A stretch of DNA of 64,000 bases from Paralvinella palmiformis (lineage: Eukaryota; Annelida; Polychaeta; Terebellida; Alvinellidae): the NCBI GenBank assembly GCA_025642065.1, contig JAODUP010000021.1, positions 740,001 to 804,000 of the forward strand, written 5' to 3'. Below, piece after piece: positions 31,104-44,261 of this stretch (position 1 is its first letter; the number at the start of each line of letters is the position of its first letter). The notes beneath the pieces are model-generated. The model was not told the origin of the DNA, did not search any database, and saw only the letters and a program-made list of their open reading frames with translations. Made by a program: the position numbers and the translations under genes.

Positions 31104-31158
<55 letters not shown>
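31103..31158. repeat. (CA)n(GA)n microsatellite
   Basis: CA units followed by about 18 GA units. Confidence 0.95.
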
Positions 31159-31160
<2 letters not shown>

Positions 31161-32549
31161 CATCAAAAATATACATTTACAGAAGAATACACTAGAAGAC
31201 AACCCCCCCCCCCCAAGTAAGAATACTCAACAAACAAAGATAATATGCATATTTCCACCTCTAACGACGAACAGCACAGAGATTACTAAACAGACAATGA
31301 TATCACAAACTAAACGTCAAATAAACATCACCATAATCAGTCCAAGGAGTGTTGACTGAGAGTAACCACAAAACAAAAGCCACCCCAACATACAGCAATA
31401 ACAACATTAAAAAAAAACAGACCACGAAGACTCGTCGCGGGCCCCGGATGATTCAAAACTATAATACTAATCATCACGGCTTCTTTTAAACAAGAAGCAA
31501 AGTAATCGCTGGTTCATCAGAGAAGTACAACGGACGTCGAACGCTAATGACCGAGATGTGTCCGATAACGGGATAGCCTGGCCACCCAGAATCACCCTCA
31601 CCCATAGATATATCAGCACACACCACCCCCAGCATACCAACCGACCTTGAATTGACAAATGAGCCGACATCGCATTTATTTTATGCACACCTTTTTTTTT
31701 GGGGTATTAAACAAACAAAAACCGAACGATGACGCTGATTGCTATCTAAATCGAATCGCATATATTACAGTGTTTGATGTGAACAAACATTTGACTGGTC
31801 GTTGTTCTTTCAGTATACCGTCGTCTAGGCCCCTAACAAGTCTTAAAAGTGAGAACAGTGCGGCTGAATAAACAAGCTCGTGTCACTGTCTGCACGCACA
31901 CACACACACGCGCACCTTGCCACAACAGGTACGGGTAGATAGTCAGCTAGCTTTCTTTCCATCTTTCTATATACAGAGCGAGAGAGAGAGATGTATGATG
32001 TCATCCCGTTATCAACAAATATAATCACCATTGTCTAAACACGCCCAGTGTCAAATCACAGTTGACTGGATCGCATTACTGATATGGCCACAACAACAAC
32101 AACAACTATGACGTGTTACTGAAACAACAAGACTGGCAGTAGTTATTTCTAATCCACGTATAGATCCTTTTTAGGCCTAAACGTGTTCCGCCGATCGATA
32201 TCGACACATTGGTCAGACCACAATTAATTTCTCACAATTCCCGCCGATAATTCATTCCAAATCCAGAAATGGTCAAATTCGTGAAAACCACAATTAAATG
32301 GCCAACAGATAGAAGACTCAGTGACGCGTAAGAGATTTGTTACAGGATCTCACGACTGACACGAAAAGGTGAGCTGTCAATGATAGGCTTCGACTTAAAA
32401 CAGTTACTGAATACGAAATGGTGATGTATTGTTGACATAGACGAATTGTGGTTAAAGGTCATGTCCTCCTTCGACAAGATACGTCTGTCCTAAACTTATT
32501 TATGTTGATCTACTGGCTAACTGATTGATTAAACTATTTAACCAACTAA

Positions 32550-32555
<6 letters not shown>

Positions 32556-32613
<58 letters not shown>

Positions 32614-32620
32614 AAGAAAG
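32556..32620. repeat. (TA)n(GA)n microsatellite
   Basis: About 17 TA units followed by GA units and two GAAA units. Confidence 0.95.
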
Positions 32621-33479
32621 AGACTACGGTAACTTGTCAGCGTTGCTGTCACAATTCTATGTTTTGGCATGAAAGGTCACTGCTTGCCATTCATTCCCCC
32701 TGATTAATTGTCCAGAGGGTGTTTTACGATTCAATTTGTTGTAATTCTCAGTGCCAGTGCTTAGTCCAAATTGTTAACACACGGAGTGAGAGAGAACATT
32801 GGATTGTTTTTCCTAACCACGTATTCCGACGATACAGTAGTAGTAACTCACCCACTTCGACAGTTTACAGCACCCCCTCTTCCCATCAACCCCACACACA
32901 ATACCCGACTACTATACCCCGAAATCAATCGACATCGATGACGCCCGTATATCTGGCCTACCTCAGGATGGTCAAACACTCATCATAAAGGAACTCTCGG
33001 CCTATCTGCTTCAACATCATCAGCTGACCGAACGATATCTGCTCACTGACTGTCACCAACATCACACCAAGCGTCGTGAATTAAACATAGATTACTCCGA
33101 CCTCGGAGTCTGTCTTTTAACAACCCTACTCACTGATGACGATGGACCGTGGATGATGACGAAGAGAGAGATAGAGAGAGACAGCATCACGCGACGTGAC
33201 GGACCATCCTGGCATAAACTCAAACTTTAACCCAGAATTAGGCAAAACAGGAAGTAACGGAAACATGATGGACGTCCCGATATAGAGCTGGTCTCTCCTG
33301 AGAATCACCGCCCCCCCCCCCCGCCGAACCTCCACGGCATGTAGGGTTATCTGAATGTCGAATTGTTAGAGATGTCGTAAACAGATGACACGGGGTGTCA
33401 TGTCATTGATGTGTGTAGCGTGTATAGAGGAGGGGTGAATCATTATCTGATAAACACAAAAGGCTGCTACCAATGACTA

Positions 33480-33519
<40 letters not shown>

Positions 33520-33530
33520 GTATGCGGGCG

Positions 33531-33564
<34 letters not shown>

Positions 33565-33570
33565 GTATAT
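33480..33570. repeat. Symmetric TA-TG-CG-CA-TA microsatellite
   Basis: The tract runs (TA)n, (TG)n, TATGCGGG, (CG)n, (CA)n, then TATATATA. It is close to an inverted repeat centred near 33535 and is alternating purine-pyrimidine over most of its length. Confidence 0.95.
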
Positions 33571-34800
33571 ATATTTTTACCTAAATGGCTTGTATGCCCA
33601 GTCAAATAAACTTCATATGGCTATCCTAAATATTCACACACACACACAAAGAGAGGATGAACCAGGTACTATGAGTGTAACAGTAACACGTCCCGTGTTC
33701 AATTTGTAAGTAATGAATCAGCTTAACTTCACCAATACAGCAAACAGCTTACTCAAAATAAAAAACCTATCACGGAATGAGATCAGTATTTTGAGAAGGA
33801 TCTATGAACTCGCTCTCTCTCTCTCTTAGTATGTCTGTCTCTCTGTGTGTGAGACAGAGTTATAATCACTAACAAAGCGTCCTTTTATGGATGATCCAAT
33901 CCAAATCAATTTCGGGCAACTCATTCCAAGGATAACTTCCTGACAAATCTCTGTTTTTAACACATAAACTTCCTCCCAGTTTAACATCATCATACCCACC
34001 ACCAGCCCAGATTGGCGACGTCATATATCCAACCACAGTAACGCTCAACGTAAGAAATATCGAGAGGTCGATGAACTTCCAGTTTACCGACCTGTCTAAA
34101 AACTTCGGCCATTGTTTAATATCAGTGAAGACACCCGTTATTATTATTCCACGTCAACAACATCCTTTTTATCGGCGGCTAAATGACGCCGTATTAACAG
34201 TACTCCAACAAATGCCATACACCAAACGTTATCTCATTCTCAGACAAGAAACCACTAACTAGCACCGTAAGTGTTATAGAACATACCTGGTGATAGTAGC
34301 CACTCTGACATTGGTCATCATCGTTGACTAAATCTTACAAGACGTGCTATCAAATTGATCGAAAACAGATATGACGAACGTCTGTTACAGTCTCTATGTT
34401 TGCGTCTATTATAAATTCTTTTTTAAAAAAACAGCTCGTGACTCGCACTGTCCGACGTAGTTCACTCATCCACTTCGTTCGGCAAGATTTATGACGGCAC
34501 TACATCACCAGCTTTTTATCAGCAAACAAACAAAACCGCAAAATATTCATGTCTTATTTCGGATTTATTGTACTGGGCACGTGTTAGAAGGGTAAGTGTT
34601 AGAAGGGTAAATGCTATGATTTATTTAGCTTCTGCGTTGGTCAGACGAGGGCGAAACTCCATACAAGAACATCCCGCAACACACGAGGAGTATAAGAGAG
34701 GTTCGAACCCGGACGCGTGTGTGTGTCTGTCTGAAAAGGCTTCAACATGAAAACTGCCAAAAGTGAATACAAGCCATGGAGATCTCCTCAGAGCACTGAA

Positions 34801-36633
34801 TACAGCGAAGGGACTTCCGATGCTCAGTATTGTTATATCTAATCAGACCCCAAGCAGGTGTCTAACAATAATACAAAATGTAGATTCCCCAAAGCCTATC
34901 ACTAGTATCAGTAAAAGGATCTAGCTCAGAGCACTACAGGATCAATTGTTGAAATTTGAGGTACAGATCCTGACTGCAGTCTATTGGCCATAGTCACTTG
35001 GTGCTGACGTTTTTATTGGTGTAGTGTAAATATTGGTAGTGGTGTAAGGAGAATTAATGTCTAACAGGCTACATTTATAACTATTCCCTAACAATTGCTG
35101 TTCGGTTCTTAAATTAAAAGCATCGATTTAAAAATCTACAACTCTCTCTTGCCAATGTCAACACAGATCTGTTTGTGTTATGGATATACAACTAATATCA
35201 ATAAAAGCAATTATTCCCTTGTTAGACTGAGTTATTCGTGTTTCGTCGTATTACGTACGGTTAAGAAGACAAAAGAAGGATCACGCTTGGATTTATTTAT
35301 ACTGACCAGTCCCCACCAAATGACACCGAGTGAGCATCATATCAACATCAACTTCTCCAGTAGTTTATCATAAATGAGTAGATCTTTTATCCAGACAGAT
35401 ATCGTCTAACGGATGACACTTTTCAAATTCTTACATTCCTCAGGTGCAACAGACAGGATTTATAATCCGATATCACATTATCCAATGAAAATAATATCAT
35501 ACGATACTGATAATATATGATGCTATCATATGCAATAATTATGTGATGTCTTACCAAAATTAATACATTATTAGAAGATTTGTTCATCTGAAATAGACAA
35601 TGAAAAAGGAAATTGTATATGAAATACGTAAAAAAATAGTTGTACTTAAAATTGATACCCTTTAATGTACCTGTCTAAATTAAAGTGGCTGATTAGTCAG
35701 TAACTAGAAAACTGAATATTTTTTCTCGACTTCGGCAGAAATTTGTTTCAACCTGTCCACATTACTTATTTTATAATTAGAAGTAGTTTATAATATACAT
35801 CAGGCGAACACAGAGAGTGATGAAATACCCTGGCCCAATTTGCTAATTACAACATTCGGGGTAAATTAAGTACTGACCTTGGAGATTTATTGAACAAGTT
35901 GGATTATGGTGCCTGAAACCTACCAATAAAGCTCATCCCTAACTCATAAATTTGTGTGAAAACATAAAAGATACATTACAAATAAAAGAATGTTTTTTAA
36001 ATGGAAAATCTCTGATCCAAAACATAATATGCCCTTTATAGAATACAAAACTGTATATGAAGTGGAATCTGCTATTTTCAAAATAGAAAGCAGTACAATA
36101 CACAAAATGGAATTTTCCTATTTTAAACTAGAAAGTTTTTTTCCTTCTCAACATTCTACTTAACTCAGGTTCAATCTAGGTCATGTCCTTGCCCATTGTT
36201 ATAATATTTAAACAAATGAATCAGCATTAATTCACACCAGGACGTGTCAATAGAGCACGCCCAAATCCAACTGAGACCACTTTAAAAACAATCAATAATA
36301 AATTATCACAGAATTTTGCGGTAAATAGCAAGATAAACCAACTTTCCACTTAACAGCTGTCACATAGATAGTGATTATTTAAAGGCACTAAAAAGGTGGA
36401 GCGTTTAAATGTTCATTGCAGAACCGTTGACAACATTTTAGGCAAATCCAACAAGTCTTAAATATCCACCATACTGGATGCACCCTTGTGTCAGTAGAAA
36501 GGAACATGGACTGAAATCAAATTAAACAAAATACTCCTAGACATGATGTCCTGCAGGCCATGCACAACGTTGTAAGTGATTGGCTACTTTGTAACATGGC
36601 ACAGTGGTTCTGACACAATTACAGCCATACAGA
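34801..36633. other. No recognisable feature
   Basis: AT-rich sequence without coding motifs, SINE heads or long simple repeats. Confidence 0.4.
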
Positions 36634-36812
36634 CGCCTCCGTGGACTAATTAGTAGCGTGGTGGACCACAGATCACTACCACCTGAGTTCCAATCTCGGC
36701 GTGGACATAGCTGAAGAGTGATTCATCTTCAACTTCACTGTATTACCCGTGGAGGTTGCTCAGCACATTTAGCCTACTAGGCACACAAAATTGGCGGTAA
36801 ACATCAATATAC
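36634..36812 (+). mobile_element. SINE-A copy
   Basis: Head GCCTCCGTGGACTAATTAGT, box B-like GAGTTCCAATCTCGGCGTGG, body TTCATCTTCAACTTCACTG and CACATTTAGCCTAC, tail GGCGGTAAACATC. Confidence 0.8.
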
Positions 36813-37182
36813 GATTTAGCGTACAGAGATTTCCCATTAAACCTCATGTCACCTTGCAGTTCACAGAGTATTTGAAGGGAATGAACAGTACACCACATAT
36901 CAAAATGCTGTGATAATGTGGCCATTTATGCTTTCATTTTCTTGAGATTGTCTTAGGAATGAAATATACATAAAGCAGACCTCCCCAATATGAAAAATGT
37001 TGGGAAACTGAAAATGACGTCAGATGAGAGTGATTTATTTTATTTAAGACTGAGCATAGGAGGTTACTATGTTAGTAGACTGTGTACCCATGGTCATATC
37101 TCCACTCAGCGCTAGCGAAAGGTTAGTCCAATGTGATGGTTTTATTGTTCTTATGAGAGGTAAAATAACTTGTCCTGGAAGA

Positions 37183-37350
37183 TGATTATTGATGTTTTGT
37201 ACACATTGTTGGCTAACTGGACCAAGTGACCTACAAAGGTAATGAAACGAAGCCAAAGATGAAACACCCTTTACTGGCTTTAGATATGCCCACGCCGAGA
37301 TTTGAACTCGGTGGTAGTGATATGTGGTTGAATGCGCTACCAACTAGACC
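37183..37350 (-). mobile_element. SINE-A copy
   Basis: The plus strand reads TGGACCAAGTGACCTACAAA, GGTAATGAAACGAAGCC and CACGCCGAGATTTGAACTC, ending at GCGCTACCAACTAGACC (box A complement). Confidence 0.8.
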
Positions 37351-37946
37351 AAACAGTCAATTAAGCAAAATATTATTAGCTGTTAAAGTTACTATTTACT
37401 GAGTTTTGCACTGTAATTAAATCAATGTCTTTGTTATGAGAGTTTAAAATAAACTGTGATAAAACTATTTATTGGAATGCCTAAAGCTATCTGTTTGATC
37501 CAGTTTCTTACCTATGAACAGGAGCCTGTATTATATTATCTGTCAATATTGTAAAGTGTTTGATATGTGGAGCAATTATCACACAAAAGATACATGATCA
37601 AGCTGCTCAAATTAATTTTAATGTAACCTTAAATTTAGTATAAATACTGCATTAAATAACAGATTTAAGAAATTCATTTCACACTTTCAGTATGTCATCT
37701 AGTATAAACAGCAAGCCTGCTGAATGCCATCATGTAGAAATGAAAAACATCAACATTTCACACGATTCGTTGATCTGCTTGGCTTCAACACGAGACCTTT
37801 AATGTAAGCTAAAATATTTAAAAACAGTTCAGTTACAGCAACATAGTAAAACTACTTTAAATGCTACATTTGAACTTTACTCTGTGGATATTAAATTACT
37901 TCATAGATTGATTATTCAAAGGACTGAATATATTTGAATTCCTTGG

Positions 37947-38215
37947 TGGTGTTTCAATGGTGCAACAGTTTGAGCACTTTGCTACAAACCTTCAGACTCT
38001 GAGTTTGAATTAAGGCACTATTTTCCCTATGGAGCTCCCTCACTCTCAGCCTATCTTATGTCCTAACTGTGAGATCAGTACTGAGACTAAATAACAGGTC
38101 AGCGTAAAGCCAGCAGCTTACATTAAAGAGATTGTGAGTGGTTTGTTGATCCATGGAACTGCTCACACCTGGGATATGTGGCTAAGAGGTGACTCCCTAT
38201 GGCAACATCACACAA
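37947..38215. mobile_element. SINE-B copy and inverted SINE-B fragment
   Basis: 37947-38105 is a diverged plus-strand SINE-B (TTTGAGCACTTTGCTACAAA, GAGTTTGAATTAAGGCAC). 38155-38215 is a minus-strand 3' fragment (CTCACACCTGGGATATGTGG). They face each other. Confidence 0.6.
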
Positions 38216-39839
38216 ACACTATAGTAACTAGACACCATGTGAAATACAATGCATGGTTTTATTATTTTGTGTTGAATGCTTATCAATAGTTATTACCGAA
38301 CATATCACATTATCAATAACTGGACAATTCATGGAAAACAGCACTTCAACTGGAAGTTTAAGCAAATGGAATTATGAGTTCTTAATTTATGGCCATATTT
38401 TTGCACATGACATGGCCATGGAAAATTAAAGGAATTACGTATAATGATAAAAAGTCATAGAACTGTAATATAAATCTTACTGTAATACAGAAATTTAGTT
38501 GTAAACCCGATTGTCGTTGTTTAAAATTAAATGTTGTAGTCTGTTTTAACGTTTAGATCTATACCGAAAGAAAACCAAACAATAAAAAAACATCTATGCG
38601 TAAATATTTACTTCTATAAGTAATTTACTTACCCAAAAAAAGTAAATCTGCGCAATATAAATAAATTTGACCGAAGGAACACATCAATACCTAAAGTAAA
38701 GGCTAAACAAAACCAATGATTCATGTTTCATAATCAAGCTGGGCGATGATAAGAGCAAAAAGAGGAAGTGACGTTTCATAGATAGTGAAAATATTTCGAC
38801 GAAGAATATCCAAACAATTAGTTACCTGATTGTGTCGCCCACTAAATATGGGTGACTCCTGGACTCCATTAGCCCCACAGAATAATATTAATGGGCGTTA
38901 AAGAAACATTCTATATCGCACCATTATTATTAACTTCGATCAACCTTCGTCCAACATACGGGGATCAGCTGTGCTGGCATACGCTAAATAACGAAATGGG
39001 ACCTCTATGGTGCTATTTCTTGAGCCTGGAAGGGTTACCCAAATATTGACCCGCAGTAATAATTAAATTTATTTGATATATTGCATTTCTTTAGTGTAGT
39101 TTTTGTATTGGCATAAAACGCCTGCTTTTATATATAGACTGTATATATAAGTAATTGTGAACTTATATTTACAGTCGACTGATGTAAAAATATAAAGTTC
39201 AGTTAACATCGGCAAAACCAGAAATTGCTACTTCGTACTCGTTTGATCAAACAAAATTTTCTAAATAATTAAATACAAATTAATTTGATAATATACAAAA
39301 TTAGAGATGCAATTAATATCAGCCAGCAATTAGGTATAATATAAGAAGTTCGGTAATAATGCATAGATCTATATTACAAATTTAATAAAATTCATTGCTA
39401 ATTAAGGCTTCATTTTTGGTATTATAATTATCCAGCTTAAGGAAAAGTGTTCATAACAGCGATCAGTAATCGAATATGCATGAAAACTGTTTAAGTTTGG
39501 TGTCCCTCGAAAGCTTTCACAGGGTTGGACAAACATATTTAAAAATGTAAATTAAGATTGATCTAATTTTATGTTATTTAAGCATCATCAGTTCATTGTG
39601 GAAAAATCTTAATAATTGAGATTTTCGTATATATAATAACTTCCCAGATACACAATCATCCTAAGCATATGATACAATAGTCTACGTCAACACCATTATT
39701 AAAACCTTCAGGCAGCGTACCACCGCGCAGAAATATCATGCTGTGGAAACATGCATACATGGCTAACTTACGGTCATGCAGATACCGCTAATCTCTCAGC
39801 CTCAATGTTGAGTAGTTACTCTGAGAGCACTCGGGTAAA
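38216..39839. other. No recognisable feature
   Basis: Very AT-rich intergenic sequence; no repeat family or coding motif recognised. Confidence 0.4.
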
Positions 39840-41330
39840 AACTCTGTGGAATGTGTTCAAACAAGTTATAGGGAACATCATGGAGTCAATCCCTAGTGAA
39901 ATGTCTTCCGCCCGCTTCAGCCCTCCCTAGCACGACGTAAGAAACGGGATTATAACAAGGGCAAGTCTACCAAAGACTCAGATCACTTGAGCCGCTTCAA
40001 ACGTCTAACTAAGATCCAACGCACATCATGCAGAGATGCATACAACAGCTACGTGAGAGACATAATTACTCCTGACCTGAACAAACGCTAGAAAGTTTCT
40101 GGAGCTTTGTCGAAGTGTGACAACAATGGCATAGCAGAAGATGGCCTGGTATGCAGTAATCCAGCCAGCAAGGCAAATATACTGAACAAACAGTTTTCTT
40201 CCATCTTCACCAAGGAGAGTACAGAGCAGATGCCCGACTTAGGACCAAGGCCCCACTCTCCCATGGCAGATATAACAATGTAACTGGGTGGAGGAGTGGC
40301 CAACACCAACCCTCACAAGGCAGCTGGACCGGACAATATCTCGGCATGATTGATGAATGAAACAACAGCAGAATTAACACCGACCTTGTCCTTAATATTT
40401 CAAGCCTCGCTTCATCAAAGCTGCTGGATCGAGCAGTTCCTGATAGGAGGACATTAGAAAGTTGTCCTGAACAATGAATGCTCTAACACAAGAGAGGTCA
40501 CGTCGGCAGTACCTCAAGGACCACTGCTGTTCTTAATGTTCATTACTGACCTCCCTCAAGGCGTCACTTCAAGCGCTAGGCTGTTTGCGGATGATTGTAT
40601 CAAAAGAGAACCCCGCTGATTCAGCCGTTCTGCAAGACGACCTGAACACCCAACAATGCTGGGAGAAACAATGGCTAATGGAATTTTAGCCAGAAAAGTA
40701 TCAGCTTTTGCGAGTCACCAACAAACGCAATGTCATTTAGAAGGACTACGCTATCCATGGCCATAACCTGAAAACTACAGACACCGCTTGGAGATGCACA
40801 ATAAACTTAGCTGGCAGAAGCACATCGACATCACAGCCCGTAAAGCAGATGCCACGCGTGCATTCCTCCAAAGAAACATGCTAGGTTGCCCAAGAAACTA
40901 AGGCCCAGTGCTACTCCACACCCGCCAGACCTATCATAGAATATGCCTTAGCTATTTGGGACCCTTACACCCAGAAAGACATTGACTGTCTTGAGAAGAC
41001 ACAACGCCACTCCACTAGATTGGTTTATCAAGACTTCCGGAGAACTAGCAGAGCGCCGTCCCAAGGTGACGATGATGTGCCGAGCAGTCCATGGCTTGGT
41101 GTGCATTCCAGTGTGGTCCTATCTGACCCCTGTGATATCAGCCACCAGAGGGAACACTGTAAAGGTCTTCATCCCATACTGCAGAACAACAACCACGCAG
41201 TACTCCTTCTTCCCGATTACAGTCCGACTCTGGAACAGCATACCTTCCCCCCCCCCCAGATGTTGTGCCAGCTGTGTCACTGGAGTCATTTAAGACCGGG
41301 CTACATAGGTGTCTCCTAAGATGAGTCAGC
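39840..41330 (+). pseudogene. LINE ORF2 relic (reverse transcriptase)
   Basis: A degenerate non-LTR retrotransposon on the plus strand. Near 40490-40605 the frame reads VTSAVPQGPLLFLMFITDLP and then LFADD, the reverse-transcriptase motif around the catalytic Asp pair; the usual residues between PQG and PLLF (SVLG type) are missing. Further on, 41215-41250 encodes FFPITVRLWNSIP, the C-terminal motif of many Jockey/CR1-like elements. Stops and frameshifts are frequent, and the 5' part (39840-40100) is recognisable only by its order. It is an old, dead copy. Confidence 0.8.
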
Positions 41331-42285
41331 TAACAACACCTTATATAGCCACGCTCCCTGCACGACTCAAATTTGTAGTCACAGTACCATTAATCTCACT
41401 ACTGCACCAGTAAGCAATACCCAAGTTTGGATTTTATACTTTATCAGAAAGGAGACAGAAAACGGTTTTGACGCATCCACAGAATGCTGAGTATCATTGC
41501 AATCTTATTTATAGCTAGCCAGTTGATTGCTCAATATGATTTCACCCCCTCCCATATCTGCTGTTATTCATGGACAACGGTGTGACTTCAGATGTCATAT
41601 AATGGTTTATATTACCCATCAGAATAGTAACTTATACAATTATAGAATAGATCTAAATATTCGTTACATTTACCAAAATATTAATTTCCAAGAATTTAAT
41701 TATCAATCCCTTGTCCTGACCAAGTTATAAAGTATCATAATTTTAATTTAGCAATTTATTTCTTAATCCTATGCCTTAACTTCAATTTTTTATTCATCAG
41801 AACATAATCACCATGGATACAGTCAAACACATATATTGAACATTCAATGACACATACAGCACAATTAAGGATTTACTTCACTTCATTACCTTTCCACAAA
41901 GGTGTGGGTGACTGGAATGATATTTAAAAAAAGGAGTATATTTAATCTGACAGAAAGTAATTTTATCACAAAAAAAGGTAACTTGTGTGAAAATTAAACG
42001 TAATACCTGCAGCGAGTTTGCGGCCATACGTACGCTAGCTCGCACTAATATGCTGACATCTGGCGAGTGACATGTTGATTATCATAACGTATCATATCAT
42101 ACAAAACCAGCGCTTATTTGACCCAAAAACCGTAACACAAGCCTTAGTGGCGCCTCTCGCTGTCATTGAACAGGTATCCAGTCACTTCGGTCCAAACCAA
42201 CTCGGCCCATTATTAACTCGGCCCATAACTTAACCAACTAGGCACATAGCGTAACCAGAGAGCTTAAATAAATAGTCTTTGATAT

Positions 42286-42595
42286 AACTAAATCAGAACG
42301 TTATGAAAACAGTCTTAATAACGATTTATAACGTTTCGAAATAACTAGATGCATTTGAACAATACAATAAAAAATAACACATAAATTTCCAGGACACAAG
42401 TGTCAGAATACTTCTGTTATTTGTTATTACAAGGTGGTAAATGTTCTTTTTGCAGGCAGTGGAAACGTTTTAATAACGTTATTACAGCGTTACTATATCC
42501 ATGCCCAAAATAGAACTAGATCAGAACGTTATGAACAATTGTTTTGATAAGGTTTTTAAAGTTTTAAAGCTTCGAAATAACCAGACACTGAAAAG
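42286..42595. repeat. Direct repeat pair, about 227 bp apart
   Basis: Segments 42286-42351 and 42513-42590 share ATCAGAACGTTATGAA, a run of TAATAACG/GATAAGG-type variants and TTCGAAATAAC. It may be the subterminal region of the MULE relic that begins here. Confidence 0.5.
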
Positions 42596-43800
42596 TTTTA
42601 ATAAGGTTATTCCTAAGTATAGATTTATATATCCGTACAAGGAGCATTGATGCGATAACATGCTCGAAGTAGATGTTTCGTGGTTTTCTTTCCATTATTG
42701 AATCTTCCCCACAAAATGAATATTCTGGCTTGTAACTTTCTGTAGGTGGAAGGTTGATAGCGTTGCAGCTAATTCTCACTGTCATACTCTGCTTGTATTC
42801 CCTGTGAAGCATTTCCACCAATAAATAAAACTGTAATTGTCCTCGTCTTGCATGTCCATCCAGTCGGCTATGCCAGCCCTCAACATCATTGTTATGGATA
42901 CATCGACTGCTTGAAATTACCCCCACTGGCTCGGGGACCAGGCGCTAGTCTCGAACCAGGTGTTTTGCATATGTGTAACAAACGACGTCAGGGATGGTGT
43001 GTTCACTTGCTTTTTCAGGGTCTGAAATTGTTCCAAGATGCGCTCGTGGGGAAGAAATGGCAAAGCCATGCATTTCCTAATTAATTTCCGAGTTCTTTGG
43101 TCTTGGGTGTATGCCGTTTGTAGACCAAGATTCTGCACTTTTCTCCAGAGGGCTTGATTCCAGTTAAACAGAGAACCTTTGATATCTGCGTCTGGAAATA
43201 TTTCTTGTACAGGACGCCAGATTGCACTCTTAAAATAAATGACGATTCCACGGATCAGCGGTTCTCCAGGCAGTAGTGATTTCAAGGCCTCTAGAACTTT
43301 CTTGTAGTCTCTGTGCCTCTTGCCTGACATCAAATCAAAGAGGCGGCTGAAAAGAAAAAGTCAAATTTAGAAAGATGTATATAGTCTGGTTGCGGAAATG
43401 GGATTTTAACCATGAGCGTGTTTTACAGTACGTACACAAATTTATTGCAGTTTCTGGTAACTTGAACTATGTTAAGATAAAATCAAAGTGATGCCACTTT
43501 GTCACGCTTGTGCAATTTATTTATGAACAAAATTCAAAATGGCCGCCATCGAACCCGCTTTTGGGCCACAAGTAAAGATATGTACCTGATTTAAGTGGCA
43601 AACCTGGCCCTTGCTGCTTAACTGCCAAGACAACTTCATCCACTATCTCAGCTGCTGGTCTGAAAATGTTCTCTGTTGCCTTGGTTTTGATAGCTGCAAT
43701 AACCTTGGCATTGGGAGCAGCACTGTGGTCAGCTGAATGGCAGTGGGATTGATACCCAAACAGTGAACAGATCACCACATTGCTTAACGGTAGCACCACA
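42564..43800 (-). pseudogene. MULE transposase relic 1
   Basis: Fragments of a Mutator-like (MULE, FLYWCH-associated) transposase in the right order on the minus strand. Residues at 43799-43590 include AEIVDEVVLAVKQQ. Residues at 43333-42917 include MSGKRHRDYKKVLEAL, FPDADIKGSLFNWNQALWRK and KCMALPFLPHERI. Residues at 42926-42800 include NNDVEGWHSRLDGHARRGQL, the C-terminal motif of this family. The catalytic centre between the first two fragments is absent and the fragments are in different frames. The second fragment is preceded by a good acceptor-like CTTTTTCTTTTCAG, but phases do not fit a splice to the first. This is a dead element rather than a domesticated gene. Confidence 0.75.
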
Positions 43801-44117
43801 ACTAATCACTTTATTTCTTACAGTGCAGCGCCATGACGTGGCGTTTCCAGTCTTCCTCTTCACTGTGTACGAATACCCAAAACTGTCAGTTTGTTTCTGC
43901 CTCTGGGTTGAGTCGTTGGCTACTTGGTACGCTAAAGTAAACTAATGATTTTGACCGATATCCATGGGAATAGGTTCAGCCACGGATGTATCATCTATTC
44001 TGGTTGAAATAGTATAAGATATTTCTGGTACATCAATAGATAGCCATGTACTCTTAAAGTATGGCAGCCTATCGTGGGGAGAACCCGGAGACATGTACGT
44101 AGCTAGACGTGATGTTA

Positions 44118-44261
44118 GTGGCGTAGCGAGTGATGATGCTGGTGGCGCAGCTGATGGTGATGTTGGTGGTGCAGCTGGTGGTGATGTTGATGGCGCAGCT
44201 AGTGGTGGTTTGGTGGCGCAGCTAGTGGTGAGTTTAGTGATGCAGCTGATGGTGGTGGGGT
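44118..44261. repeat. 24-bp coding-like minisatellite
   Basis: Six units of about 24 bp of the form GTGGCGCAGCTGATGGTGAT, one of them 23 bp long. It lies within an open minus-strand frame (43942-44400) as an Ala/Pro/Ser/Thr-rich stretch. No family was recognised for the frame itself. Confidence 0.8.

Larger units (their letters stand above)
27307..34800. other. Upstream region of the Raw-like gene, no coding exon seen
   Basis: No exon with family motifs was recognised. Because exon 1 starts at a splice acceptor (ATTTCAG, 27307-27313), at least one 5' exon must lie to the right. By eye, CpG dinucleotides are denser between about 31.4 and 34.8 kb than around it, so a promoter could be there; this is inference. 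The stretch also holds microsatellites, a 52-bp minisatellite and a dispersed repeat, listed separately. Confidence 0.35.

Noticed and set aside
43345..43800. Domesticated, spliced MULE gene
   Set aside because: A good acceptor (CTTTTTCTTTTCAG) and a donor-like CAG|GTACAT exist, but phases do not match and the catalytic region is missing, so a dead transposon is preferred.
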